In this document: positions 25,519 to 33,826 of the stretch, piece by piece | Layout: each line of letters begins with the position of its first letter | How positions within the stretch are numbered: the stretch's first letter is position 1 | Source of the DNA: Kribbella caucasensis | Lineage (GTDB): Bacteria > Actinomycetota > Actinomycetes > Propionibacteriales > Kribbellaceae | NCBI RefSeq assembly: GCF_004361855.1 | Contig: NZ_SNWQ01000003.1 | Location: 248,001 to 312,000, forward strand | Length of the DNA stretch: 64,000 nt | Direction of reading: 5' to 3' | Notes under the pieces: model-generated | Told to the model about the DNA's origin: nothing | The model's database searches: none | What the model saw: only the letters and a program-made list of their open reading frames with translations | Position numbers and translations under genes: made by a program

Positions 25519-26950
25519 GGCTCTTCGCAGTTGAGGGTGTAGCGGTGGGCGGGGCGGTGGCCGGGTAGGGGTCGAGGTCTCCCGATGATGGAGGTTCCTA
25601 CGCCGCCCATCTGGAAGACCTCGACGTGCTTCACGCTACCTTCACCAGCCCTGACCTGACCACGTTCTGCCGCCTTGACGAGCTCGGCCTCGAAGTCGTC
25701 GGTCAGCGGCTCGAGCCGGACCGTGCGGTGCTGGCCTGCCGGGTGGTCGAGCCCGACGGGTCAGATGAGCGGTGGTGTCGCCGCTGCGGATGCGAGGGCG
25801 TACCCCGCGACACCGTGGTCCGGCGGCTGGCGCACGAGCCGCTCGGCTGGCGTCCCACCACGCTGCTGGTGACGATCCGTCGCTACCGGTGCACCGGGTG
25901 CGGGCATGTGTGGCGCCAAGACACCAGCAAGGCCGCCGAACCACGGGCGAAGCTCTCGCGCCGTGGGCTGCGGTGGGCGCTGGAAGGCATCGTGTGTCAG
26001 CACTTGACCGTGGCTCGTGTCGCCGAAGGCCTCGCGGTGTCGTGGAACACTGCCAACGACGCGGTCCTTGCCGAAGGCAAGCGCGTCCTCATTGACGATC
26101 CCGGCCGGTTCGACGGCGTGAACGTCATCGGCGTGGACGAGCACGTGTGGCGACACACCCGTCGTGGCGACAAGTACGTCACCGTCATCATCGACCTGAC
26201 CGGGATTCGCGACGGCACCGGACCCGCCCGGCTGCTCGACATGGTCGAGGGCCGCTCCAAGCAGGTCTTCAAGACCTGGCTCGCTGAACGAGCCGAGTCC
26301 TGGCGCGACGCCGTGGAGGTCGTGGCGATGGACGGGTTCACCGGCTTCAAGACAGCCACCAGCGAGGAACTGCCCGACGCGATCGCGGTGATGGATCCCT
26401 TCCACGTCGTCCGGCTGGCCGGCAACGCCCTGGACCTGTGCGCCGCCGCGTCCAGCAAGCCATCCACGGCCACCGCGGCCGCAAGGACGACCCGCTCTAC
26501 TCGGCGCGCCGGACGCTGCACACCGGCGCCGATCTCCTCACCGACAAGCAGACGCGACGACTCACCGACCTGTTCGCGACCGACGAGCACGTCGAGATCG
26601 AAGCGACCTGGGGGATCTACCAGCGGATGATCGCCGCATACCGCGAACCCGACCGCAGCCACGGCCGGAAGCTGATGCAGCAGCTCATCAACTCGGTCAA
26701 CCACGGCGTGCCCGCTGCGCTCGTCGAGGTTGTCACGCTGGGCCGGACCCTGAAGAAGCGCGCCGCTGACGTGCTGGCCTACTTCGACCGGCCCGGCACA
26801 TCCAACGGACCGACCGAGGCCATCAACGGCCGCCTCGAACACCTCCGCGGCTCCGCACTCGGGTTCCGCAACCTGACCAACTACATCGCCAGATCCCTGC
26901 TCGAGACCGGCGGCTTCAGGCCGCAACTACACCCTCGATCGTGAAGAGCC
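25519..26950 (+). mobile_element. ISL3-family element (1432 bp)
   Basis: The terminal inverted repeats GGCTCTTCGCAGTTGAGGGT at the left and the complement GGCTCTTCACGATCGAGGGT at the right match in 16 of 20 positions. They enclose an ISL3-type transposase. No 8-bp target duplication is visible (CCCAATCC versus TGTATGCC), so one flank has been rearranged. The right end lies inside a serine-recombinase C-terminal fragment. Confidence 0.8.
25626..26944 (+). pseudogene. ISL3 transposase, frameshifted once
   Basis: The N-terminal zinc-finger part (WCRRCGCEGVPRD, YRCTGCGHVWRQD) and HTH (HLTVARVAEGLAVSWNTAND) are followed by the DDE domain: VIGVDEHVWRHTRRGDKYV, VVAMDGFTGFKTATSEELPD and, in the second frame, GRTLKKRAADVLAYFDRPGT with SNGPTEAINGRLEHLRG (catalytic Glu). 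One missing C near 26440 (LDLC then RRRVQQAIHG) splits the gene at 26630 and 26438. No slippery run is present, so this looks like inactivation rather than programmed frameshifting. Confidence 0.82.
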
Positions 26951-27150
26951 TGTATGCCTCGACCAGCGCATCCAGCTCACCCTCCGACAATTGCTTGGCG
27001 GTCCGAGGGCGTGCACTCCGCGTCACATTAGGCAACGCAGCGCCCAGCTTCCGGCTCTCCGCGAGCTCGAGCAGCCGCTGGGCCCCGAACGGCGCGTTCA
27101 AAAGCGATCCGCTTAGGGGCACCGAATGTTCGTATTTGGAACCTGCGCTG
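26951..27150 (-). pseudogene. Serine-recombinase-like C-terminal fragment
   Basis: The minus-strand frame contains LLELAESRKLGAALP and PRTAKQLSEGELDALVEAYR, resembling the linker and start of the C-terminal HTH of small serine recombinases or resolvases. It is interrupted exactly at the ISL3 right end. The remainder of the HTH and the catalytic domain are not found nearby. The assignment is tentative. Confidence 0.35.
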
Positions 27151-27362
27151 AACCAGAGAGCCCGAGGGAGGCTGCTGCGTCCTTGGTCGTTCCAGCGGCT
27201 GCCCTCCATTCCATGACGGCCCATCCGGAGAGGTGACCGCTGGGTCTCGGATGCCGCCCGACGGCTCTGAGCGGTCTCGGCCCGGACTGTTGGTGATGTC
27301 TACACCGCAGGTCAAGAAGCCCAGGTGTTGACCGAGCCAAGGATGTTGGCACGATTGAATAC

Positions 27363-27881
27363 ATGGGCGGCAGCGCGGACTCCAATGGCGGCAAGGTTCC
27401 CGCCGAGCAATACGTCTGGGGTATGTACGCAGAGCACACGACGCAGGGTCGTCACCACGAGGCCCAACGCACAGGCGTAGCCACAATTTCGCTGGCGTTG
27501 GGCGCCGCGGTCGCCGGCCTCATCGCAAGCAGTGACTCCAAGTCTCTCAACACTATTCTATCGGCGTTCCTCGTCGTCTTCGGCATATTCGCGGCAGTCT
27601 TTGCGGCCAAGCAGGGCGAGCGGGCTCGCATGCACATTCGCATCGCGACCGAGTTCCGAACGGAACTTGAGAACACGAGCCGAACGAAGACTCTCAGCGA
27701 GATCCGGAACTTGGGCCGGGATGCCCACACAGAGAATTGGAGCTACAGGACAGGCGACAACCGCCCGAAGTCCGCGCGAGAGGGAGAGGACAAGATTCGA
27801 CTCTACTGGCTCTTCATTGGACTAAATCTCCTCGTTGCCGCGCTCGGCCTGATCTTGCTCGTTTGGTCCATTTTCATGTAG
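27363..27881 (+). CDS. Three-helix membrane protein of unknown function
   Basis: The 172-residue product has two hydrophobic helices back to back (VATISLALGAAVAGLIASSD; LSAFLVVFGIFAAVFAA), a basic/polar cytoplasmic-type segment with EFRTELENTSRTKTLSEI, and a C-terminal helix LFIGLNLLVAALGLILLVWS. The layout recalls small SLATT-type or other membrane effector proteins, but no signature is firm. Base composition is slightly less GC-rich than its neighbours. It stands alone after the insertion-sequence cluster. Confidence 0.6.
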   Translation: MGGSADSNGGKVPAEQYVWGMYAEHTTQGRHHEAQRTGVATISLALGAAVAGLIASSDSKSLNTILSAFLVVFGIFAAVFAAKQGERARMHIRIATEFRTELENTSRTKTLSEIRNLGRDAHTENWSYRTGDNRPKSAREGEDKIRLYWLFIGLNLLVAALGLILLVWSIFM

Positions 27882-28085
27882 TTGAGGCGGGTACAAGCTC
27901 GATCGGATCTGACGCGCGTTGAGCTTCTCGTCCACCCAACTGCGCACCGACGAGTGGGGCTCCGTCACCATCCGAGACTGGCGACCCGTACGAGGCGCGC
28001 CGTACGGGGTGTCCACGCTCCGACCCACGTGCACGAGCGATCCGCTGAGAGCCCTCGCCGGATCGCCTGGAACCCGGATTCACTC

Positions 28086-28709
28086 TTAGGCCGTAGGACC
28101 GGCGCCCGATGGCCGGCCGCGGGGTCGGATGTGGCAGCCTGACTCGCGGAGCACGCGTGCGACCGTCCGATCTCCGACGCCGAAGTGTTTACGGAGCGTG
28201 TTCATCGACGACCCTTGCTCGTACAGCTGGGTGATCTCGATGATCTGGTCATCAGTGAGCTTGTGCGGTCGCCGCAGTTGGATGCCTGCCTGGCGTAGTG
28301 CGAGCCGGACAGTCTCTCCATCGACGTATAGCTTTGCACCGACCTGCTTGAGCGTCAGACCGCCTTCGTAGAGCCGGATTGCCTCATCAACGTCATCACC
28401 ATGTAGCCCTCGTCGCCGCAGCTTGGCGCCGGCTTCCCGCAGTAGCTTCATGACACTGGCGTTACTCAGGTTGAAGTCCTTCTCCAGCTGAGTGCTCGGT
28501 GTCCCGGCTTCGTACTCCGCTACCAGTCGAGCTATCTGCTCACTATCCAGTCGCATGTCCAGCTTGTGGATGCGTCGCACTGGTCGCGTCGATGGTGGCG
28601 GAGACACCGGCTGCTCGGTTAGCTCAGGGACAAGATCAAGCAACCGTTTCACCTCCCACCGGAGGTGTGAATAGGCCTCCGTTAGGTCCACCAGAAGTTC
28701 CCAATACAC
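28086..28709 (-). CDS. Protein with three consecutive HTH repeats
   Basis: This 207-residue protein has an N-terminal helix, then three similar HTH units: SEQIARLVAEYEAGTPSTQL, DVDEAIRLYEGGLTLKQVGA and DDQIIEITQLYEQGSSMNTL. Each is followed by a second helix and a basic LRxAG motif (REAGAKLRRRG, RQAGIQLRRPH, RESGCHIRPRG). The unit is the one found singly at the C-terminus of serine recombinases. Three in a row suggest a DNA-binding protein for a long or repeated site. No catalytic domain is present. Confidence 0.7.
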   Translation of the reverse strand: MYWELLVDLTEAYSHLRWEVKRLLDLVPELTEQPVSPPPSTRPVRRIHKLDMRLDSEQIARLVAEYEAGTPSTQLEKDFNLSNASVMKLLREAGAKLRRRGLHGDDVDEAIRLYEGGLTLKQVGAKLYVDGETVRLALRQAGIQLRRPHKLTDDQIIEITQLYEQGSSMNTLRKHFGVGDRTVARVLRESGCHIRPRGRPSGAGPTA

Positions 28710-28889
28710 ACCGTGGTGCGTCTAGCCGTCATCCGGGCTGTTACGTCGCCAGCTCGACCGGACGAGCATGGGAGCCAACAGTGAGTTCAGGATGGCAGTG
28801 TCCGGTGGCGATGTAGCAGGGATAGTCCGTTGTCCTGGATCTGGTGATCCCGGTTCTGTGGAGTGCCACTCGAGGTGATCTTCGGTGGC

Positions 28890-29213
28890 ATGGACACAGA
28901 GCGAGCGGTTGGCGGCAACGATACGGCGCATGATCCGGTGGCTGCTGTCGTGGATGGTCAGCAAGTGCCTGCGTGGTCAATCCGCAGGTTGATCGAGTTG
29001 GTCGACGAGGCGATTGATGCGGCAGGTGCGCAACTGGCACGTTCGGCTGGGCTGTGGGCCGATCCGTCGAGTGGGACGCCGGTGGTCGAGCAACCGCCTC
29101 TGAGCATTCCTCGCCGTCGTCCGGTTCGGCGTAGCGCGGCAGGTTCATCGCCGCCGACCGCCGGCTCGCTGACCGAGGACTTCACGGCCGAGTGTGGGCC
29201 TCAGTTGCCGTGA
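28890..29213 (+). CDS. Small protein of unknown function ahead of the primase pair
   Basis: From the ATG at 28890 the product is 107 residues. It has an amphipathic helix WSIRRLIELVDEAIDAAGAQ, a polar middle and a basic PRRRPVRRSAAGSS tail. No family is recognised. A 41-bp spaced motif upstream (GTGATCC ... GATCTTCG) is repeated before the gene at 29336, suggesting shared control. Confidence 0.45.
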   Translation: MDTERAVGGNDTAHDPVAAVVDGQQVPAWSIRRLIELVDEAIDAAGAQLARSAGLWADPSSGTPVVEQPPLSIPRRRPVRRSAAGSSPPTAGSLTEDFTAECGPQLP

Positions 29214-29233
29214 TCGGCGTGCAAGCGATGGCT

Positions 29234-29296
29234 AGGACTCGGAGTCCTTGAAGCTGTGATCCGGGTTCTGGTGTGGTCGTTCTGAGGCGATCTTCG
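29234..29296 (+). promoter_or_regulatory. Palindrome and repeated leader motif
   Basis: AGGACTC-G-GAGTCCT (29234-29248) is a perfect 15-base palindrome. It is followed by GTGATCCGGGTTCTG and, 33 bases after the first G, GATCTTCG. The same two blocks with the same spacing occur at about 28851-28891 before the gene at 28890. A shorter version (AGGACTCCTTGA, then ATCCAGGTTCTGG) lies at about 31330-31360 before the gene at 31390. This looks like a common operator or promoter of the element's early transfer genes. Confidence 0.45.
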
Positions 29297-29335
29297 AGGC
29301 TGTGAGTTTGTCCACGGCCGTATCGGAGAGTCTCG

Positions 29336-30238
29336 ATGAGTGATCAGGGTTTCATGATGTCCGCCGAGGAGCGGAGGCGGTTGCTGGACGCAAATGCCGC
29401 AGCCGCTCGGTATTTCCGGCGAGAGTTGCTTCGGGCAACGAATGGCTGGCCTGTGAAGTATCTGCAGTCGTGGGGTGTTGAGGAAGTCCTGTCGACCGAC
29501 TCGGCCTGGAAGGTCGGGTACGCGCCGGGCACCTGGACGAATCTGGTGGATCACCTGCGAGCACAGGGGTTCGGGTTCGGAACGCTTGTTCGGGCAGGTT
29601 TGGTGACCTGGACGGAGGGTGGCGACGCGGTTGATCGGCACCGTGATCAGTTGATGTTCGTGGCCCGTGATCAGCGGTTGTCTCCGGTGGGGTTCGTTGG
29701 CATCAGCCAGGGTGGCCACGCACGGACAGTGAGTCCTGTGACCGCGGCTCATCGGCCGTCGAACGTTCTTGTCGGCGTCGAGGAGCAACTGAAGCTTCTC
29801 GAGAATGGTGCGATACCGGTGGTCGTCGACAGACCCGTGGACGCGATCGCGATCTCGGCGGTGAGCCGGTTGTCGTCCGGCCGGTGGGTAGGGATCCCGG
29901 TGTGTGGAGCTGGATTGTCGACGGCGCAGGCGAGGATGCTGCGTCGGTACAGTACGACCGACCAGGTCATCGTTGCGCTGTCGGGTGACGAGCCGCAGCG
30001 TAACCAGGCCGCCGGCTACCTGCTGGATCTCGCGTTCTTCTTCGATCGAGTGCGAGCCGTTGGAATCCCAGCCGGGTACACGCCCGCCTCGCTCGTGCTG
30101 ACCGACGGTGGGCCGGGCCACCTGCGGGATGTGCTGTCGGCAGCCCGTCCGCTGATGACCTATCGCAACACCGTGAGTCGCCGCATCGCGTCCCCGGCCC
30201 TCGATTCGGATCCGCCAGACCGCGGCCCCGGCCTGTGA
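29336..30238 (+). CDS. Toprim primase-like protein 1 (degenerate active site)
   Basis: This 300-residue protein resembles the DnaG catalytic core without the zinc-binding and helicase-binding ends. The N-terminal part contains YFRRELLRATNGWPVKYLQS, WKVGYAPGTWTNLVDHL and FVARDQRLSPVGFVGI. In the Toprim region the usual VVVEG reads VVVDRPVDAIAIS, and the aspartate block reads VIVALSGDEPQRNQAAG instead of ALDGD-AG. Both changes hit metal-binding positions, so catalysis is doubtful. The intact paralogue follows directly. Confidence 0.7.
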   Translation: MSDQGFMMSAEERRRLLDANAAAARYFRRELLRATNGWPVKYLQSWGVEEVLSTDSAWKVGYAPGTWTNLVDHLRAQGFGFGTLVRAGLVTWTEGGDAVDRHRDQLMFVARDQRLSPVGFVGISQGGHARTVSPVTAAHRPSNVLVGVEEQLKLLENGAIPVVVDRPVDAIAISAVSRLSSGRWVGIPVCGAGLSTAQARMLRRYSTTDQVIVALSGDEPQRNQAAGYLLDLAFFFDRVRAVGIPAGYTPASLVLTDGGPGHLRDVLSAARPLMTYRNTVSRRIASPALDSDPPDRGPGL

Positions 30239-30254
30239 GGTGGCGTGGAGCTTG

Positions 30255-31340
30255 ATGGCAATGACCGGTCACCAGCATCTCGTCGAGGCGAATTCGGTTG
30301 CGGCTCAGTTCTTCCGGCAGGAGTTGCTGAAGCGACCGGATGGTTGGGCTGCCGAGCACCTGAGGGAGCGACGCCTGGAAGCGGCAGTGGCCCCTGATTC
30401 GGGTTGGTGTGTCGGGTACGCGCCGGACGGGTGGTCGCGCCTTGTCGGGCATCTTCGACGCGCCGGCTTCGACGACCGAACGATCGTAGCGGCCGGTCTG
30501 GCATCACCGACGTCGAACGGCTACCTGATCGACCGCTTCCGCGACCGCGTCACCTTCGTTGCCCACGACATCGACCTGAAGCCGGTCGGGTTCATCGGCC
30601 GCGGTCGCGCCGGCCGGGTGAGGTACCTGAATACGCCGAACACGGACATCTATGCCAAGGGCAAGTCGCTGGTGGGGCTCGATGCTCAGTTGGTGCGGCT
30701 CGAGGCCGGTGCGGTTCCGGTTGTCGTTGAGGGGACGATGGATGCGCTGGCTGTCAGCCTTGCGGGTGGCGAGTGGGCCGGTGTGGCTTGTTGCGGTACG
30801 GCGATCACGCGCGAGCAGGTCCTGATCCTCAAACGCCATGCGCGAGTGGATGTGGCGATCGTCGCGCTGGATGGCAACCTGGCCGGCCGCACCGGCGCGG
30901 TACGGAGCCTTGATGTTTTGTCGTCGGCGTTCGGGCAGGTCCTGGTCGCAGAGTTTCCTGATGAGCACGATCCAGCGTCATTGTTCGCGGCCGAACCGGG
31001 CCGCCTGCGGTCCGCGCTGAGTTCGCCGCGGTCGCTGATCGATTTCGCGATCGACGTGGAGCTCTCTCGGTGGAGCAGGGTCCTTGACCACATAAGTGGG
31101 CAGGTCAACGCCGTACGGGCCGTGGCTCCGCTGGTCGCTCGGCTGCCTGCCGGCCGGGTGGCTGGGGAGATCGCCAGGCTGTCGCGGAAGTTGGGACTGG
31201 AGGAGCAGGTCGTGTCGCGCGAGGTGCTCGCGGTGGTCGGTCTGCGGGATGAGCAGCGGGCGACGCGGCGGCGGATGAGTTATCGATCGGCCGACGCGGA
31301 GGCAGGTGCCGATCCGCCGGATCTTCCCAGGACTCCTTGA
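30255..31340 (+). CDS. Toprim primase-like protein 2
   Basis: From the ATG at 30255 (GGAG six bases upstream) the product is 361 residues. It is a paralogue of the preceding protein and keeps the Toprim residues: PVVVEGTMDALAVSLAGG (catalytic Glu) and VAIVALDGNLAGRTGAVRSL (Asp block). The N-terminal FFRQELLKRPDGWAAEHLRE and DRFRDRVTFVAHD match the DnaG core. C-terminal helices follow. It may prime transferred single-stranded DNA in recipients, a known role of conjugative primases. It lacks a CHC2 zinc domain. Confidence 0.75.
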   Translation: MAMTGHQHLVEANSVAAQFFRQELLKRPDGWAAEHLRERRLEAAVAPDSGWCVGYAPDGWSRLVGHLRRAGFDDRTIVAAGLASPTSNGYLIDRFRDRVTFVAHDIDLKPVGFIGRGRAGRVRYLNTPNTDIYAKGKSLVGLDAQLVRLEAGAVPVVVEGTMDALAVSLAGGEWAGVACCGTAITREQVLILKRHARVDVAIVALDGNLAGRTGAVRSLDVLSSAFGQVLVAEFPDEHDPASLFAAEPGRLRSALSSPRSLIDFAIDVELSRWSRVLDHISGQVNAVRAVAPLVARLPAGRVAGEIARLSRKLGLEEQVVSREVLAVVGLRDEQRATRRRMSYRSADAEAGADPPDLPRTP

Positions 31341-31389
31341 TTCCGGAATCCAGGTTCTGGTTCGAGGCAACGGCCAGCAGATTGATGCC

Positions 31390-32115
31390 ATGGATGTTGA
31401 TCTGGAGGTTCTCATCGCTGAGGCGGCTTCTTCGGGGTGGGCGCCGGGGCCGTCGCGGAGGTTGGCCGACGGGATCGAGTCCCGGATCGTCGTGCCGTTG
31501 TCGAGTCGGCTGCGGGCCGCCCTCGGGCATGATGAGGCCGCACAGTTAGCCAGAGTGATCGCGTGGGAAAGGTGCCTCGAGCTCGCGGTCAACCCGCCCG
31601 AGGCCGGTGTGTCGTGGGGCTATCTCGCCAACTTGGTTAGGTGGCGGTTGAAGGACGCGGTGCGATCCGAGCTGCTCCGTCGCCAGCGGCATCCGCTGTG
31701 TCGGCAGCCTCCGGATCGCGCGATCGTGCAGCAGTTGTCACTGGGATCTCACCTCGAACGGATCATCTCGGAGCTGGAGCTGGAAGGCCTGCCGGCTACC
31801 ACCGGTCGACGGCTGACTGGAGTTGCCGCGGATGGACCGCCGTACTACCGCGCGGCCATCATCGCCAGGCTCCGTCACGCAGGAGCGTCGGGTGAGCAGG
31901 CCGAAGGCCTGGCCTGGTTGCTGCGAGGCGGCGCGGGCGGAGCGTCGGCGCTGGCGAGGCTCGCGCAAGGGCAGAAACCCGAGGAGGTCTTCACGGACCC
32001 CGTCGTACGGCGCTGGGTCTGGGCCGCTGCCGGCCGTGACCTGCGGTTTTTCGGCCGGCCAAGCCGCCTCGGCCACCGCCGAGCGGCTGGGCTGGCTCGC
32101 CTCAGAGCTGCCTGA
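31390..32115 (+). CDS. Helical protein of unknown function
   Basis: From the ATG at 31390 the protein has 241 residues. It is Arg/Leu-rich and mostly helical (VIAWERCLELAVNPPEAGVS, LANLVRWRLKDAVRSELLRR, RAAIIARLRHAGASGEQAEG). The WGYLANLVRWRLKDAVRSEL stretch is reminiscent of sigma-factor-like helices, but no clear family emerges. It lies between the primase genes and the transfer genes, with a repeat of the leader motif just upstream. Confidence 0.55.
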   Translation: MDVDLEVLIAEAASSGWAPGPSRRLADGIESRIVVPLSSRLRAALGHDEAAQLARVIAWERCLELAVNPPEAGVSWGYLANLVRWRLKDAVRSELLRRQRHPLCRQPPDRAIVQQLSLGSHLERIISELELEGLPATTGRRLTGVAADGPPYYRAAIIARLRHAGASGEQAEGLAWLLRGGAGGASALARLAQGQKPEEVFTDPVVRRWVWAAAGRDLRFFGRPSRLGHRRAAGLARLRAA

Positions 32116-32151
32116 CGAAAAGTCTCCGGACCTCAACCGTTGAGGCCCGGT

Positions 32152-32937
32152 ATGACGCACAACCACGAGGAAGTACGCCGCCACCACTGGCTCATCCGGT
32201 ACTACCGCGCGCAGCTCAGGTTCGAACTGCGTGTCCTCACCGCGTTGCGGATCATCCCGGCGCCGATCGCTGCTGCCGTGTTCGCGTGGCTGCGCCGTAC
32301 TGAAATCCCGAAGAGAGGAACTGACGTGAACCAGTCGATCCGATCGAAGATCGTGATCCCCATCGTGATCCTGCTGGCGGTCACTGCGCTGGCCTTGGCG
32401 CTGGTCGCTCGCTGGCAGGTCTCCCCGGAACAGCCCTCCGGTATGCCGGGCTCCGCCGGCACTCCGGTCCCCGGAGAGGTCGAGGACACCGCGGCGCGGT
32501 TGGAGGCGTGGAAACGACCGACGACGACCGATGCGAAGGAGTTCGCCATCGCGTATGCCCGGGCGATCTGGACCTACGACACCACCCGGCACAGCTTCTA
32601 CGACTGGGAGGACGCGGTCAGCGTGTACGCCGACCCGACCGGCGCGGCGCCGCGGGTCGCCAAGAGTCTTCTGCCGCGGTGGTCGGAGTGGAAGCAGCTC
32701 GAGCTCCACAAGGCGCATGCCAGCGTCGACGGCATTACGGCTGAGACCACACCGGAGCTGGAGGCGATGGCGCGAGAGCCGGGCGCCCGGAAGGGATGGC
32801 GAGGCTTCGTGATCCGTGGGAAGCAGACCACCGTCCTGGACAACGAGACCACGGTCACTGAGCGGCAGGCCGCGGTCGGGATCGTGTGTGCGTCGATCTG
32901 CAAGTTCTGGTCCGCGACCGCGCAAGTTTCGCCGTGA
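32152..32937 (+). CDS. Membrane-anchored transfer protein (TcpC/VirB8-like, inferred)
   Basis: The 261-residue frame has one membrane helix (IRSKIVIPIVILLAVTALAL) preceded by a basic cytoplasmic tail. A soluble outer domain follows (KEFAIAYARAIWTYDTTRHS, FYDWEDAVSVYADPTG, LLPRWSEWKQLELHKAHASV) with the length and layout of NTF2-fold VirB8/TcpC transfer proteins. A GTG at 32326 after AGAGGAA could be the true start and would remove the long N-terminal tail. It heads the T4SS operon and overlaps the CHAP gene (GTGA). Confidence 0.55.
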   Translation: MTHNHEEVRRHHWLIRYYRAQLRFELRVLTALRIIPAPIAAAVFAWLRRTEIPKRGTDVNQSIRSKIVIPIVILLAVTALALALVARWQVSPEQPSGMPGSAGTPVPGEVEDTAARLEAWKRPTTTDAKEFAIAYARAIWTYDTTRHSFYDWEDAVSVYADPTGAAPRVAKSLLPRWSEWKQLELHKAHASVDGITAETTPELEAMAREPGARKGWRGFVIRGKQTTVLDNETTVTERQAAVGIVCASICKFWSATAQVSP

Positions 32938-33488
32938 TCGGCAAGATGGCGCTGGCCGGCTGCCTGCTGGCGACTGGTCTGGGTCTGGTCGCTCCGCTCG
33001 CCATCGCGGCAGGCGGATCCGACACCTGCGTGGCAACGCCTACCGAAGCGCCGCCGACGGACTGCCGGAAGCCGATCGATACCGATACGCGCGACATTCC
33101 TGGTGCGGACGAGGCTGTCGCGCGGGCATTGCGACTGGTCGGTGGCCACGGCTACTACCAGCTGTGCGCCCGACTGGCGGCGAACATCTGGGGCCGGCCG
33201 CGAGCCGGGTACTTCTCGGCCGCCGAGCAGTGGCGCCAGATGGTTGCCGCCGGCAACGCTCGTGCCGGCGACCGGAAGCCGCCGGTCGGCGCGCTCGTGT
33301 TCTGGGAGACCGGAGGACCGTACGGGCACGTGGCGGTGTACGTCGGCGACGGTCGAGTCGTCTCCAACGACATCGGCGACCGGGTCCCCGGCGAAGGCGG
33401 CGTGTACCTCGTCGCGTTCGGGCTCATCGAGTCCCAATGGAGCGCGACCTACCTCGGCTGGGCGCCGCCGATCTACTCGACTACCTGA
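32934..33488 (+). CDS. Exported CHAP-domain peptidoglycan hydrolase
   Basis: The GTG at 32934 overlaps the preceding stop. The N-terminus is a signal sequence (MALAGCLLATGLGLVAPLAI). The catalytic part has Cys in YYQLCARLAANIWG (about residue 77), EQWRQM, the glycine-rich VGALVFWETGG and His in YGHVAVYVGDGRVVSNDIG (about residue 130), the CHAP Cys-His pair. Such hydrolases open the cell wall locally during T4SS assembly. The position in the operon supports that role. Confidence 0.82.
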   Translation: MIGKMALAGCLLATGLGLVAPLAIAAGGSDTCVATPTEAPPTDCRKPIDTDTRDIPGADEAVARALRLVGGHGYYQLCARLAANIWGRPRAGYFSAAEQWRQMVAAGNARAGDRKPPVGALVFWETGGPYGHVAVYVGDGRVVSNDIGDRVPGEGGVYLVAFGLIESQWSATYLGWAPPIYSTT

Positions 33489-33505
33489 CCACGAAGGACT
33501 TCCAC

Positions 33506-33811
33506 GTGCGTACAGATTCCATTCGACGGCTGGTCATCCTTCAGGATCCAGGGATCAGCCCGAACAGCGATGGGCTTCCGGGGCTGGGCGCTCTTCGGCA
33601 GCTGGTTGGGGCGCTCCTGACGTTCAGCCTCGTGATCTGCGTAGCGGCGTTCGTCATCTCCGCAGCCGCCTGGGCGATGGGCAGCTTCAACAACAACGCT
33701 CACTACGCCGGCAAGGGCAAGACCGGCTGCCTAGTGGCGGCGGGAGCCGCGATTCTCATCGGCTCGGCCAACGGGCTCATCCGCTTCTTCAGCAGCATCA
33801 ACATCGGTTGA
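33506..33811 (+). CDS. DUF6112-like small membrane protein (VirB2-position)
   Basis: This 101-residue protein starts GTG at 33506 after GAAGGA. It contains LPGLGALRQLVGALLTFSLV and a second helix LVAAGAAILIGSANGLIRFF separated by SFNNNAHYAGKGKTG. The layout matches the DUF6112 proteins that precede SCO6881/SCO6880 homologues in actinobacterial T4SS loci. By size and topology it occupies the place of the VirB2 pilin-like subunit. Function is inferred from synteny. Confidence 0.7.
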   Translation: MRTDSIRRLVILQDPGISPNSDGLPGLGALRQLVGALLTFSLVICVAAFVISAAAWAMGSFNNNAHYAGKGKTGCLVAAGAAILIGSANGLIRFFSSINIG

Positions 33812-33826
33812 TCGAGGAGGATGATC

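Noticed and set aside
25300..25542. Small plus-strand frame in the AT-richer stretch before the ISL3 element
   Set aside because: No family, no ribosome site, and it runs into the terminal repeat of the element.
26438..26630. Programmed frameshift in the ISL3 transposase
   Set aside because: The two frames are separated by a missing C in a GCCGCC run without a slippery heptamer, so an inactivating deletion or error is more likely.
27363..27881. SLATT effector partnered with the SLOG gene at 2.9 kb
   Set aside because: The genes are 24 kb apart and the membrane protein lacks a firm SLATT signature.
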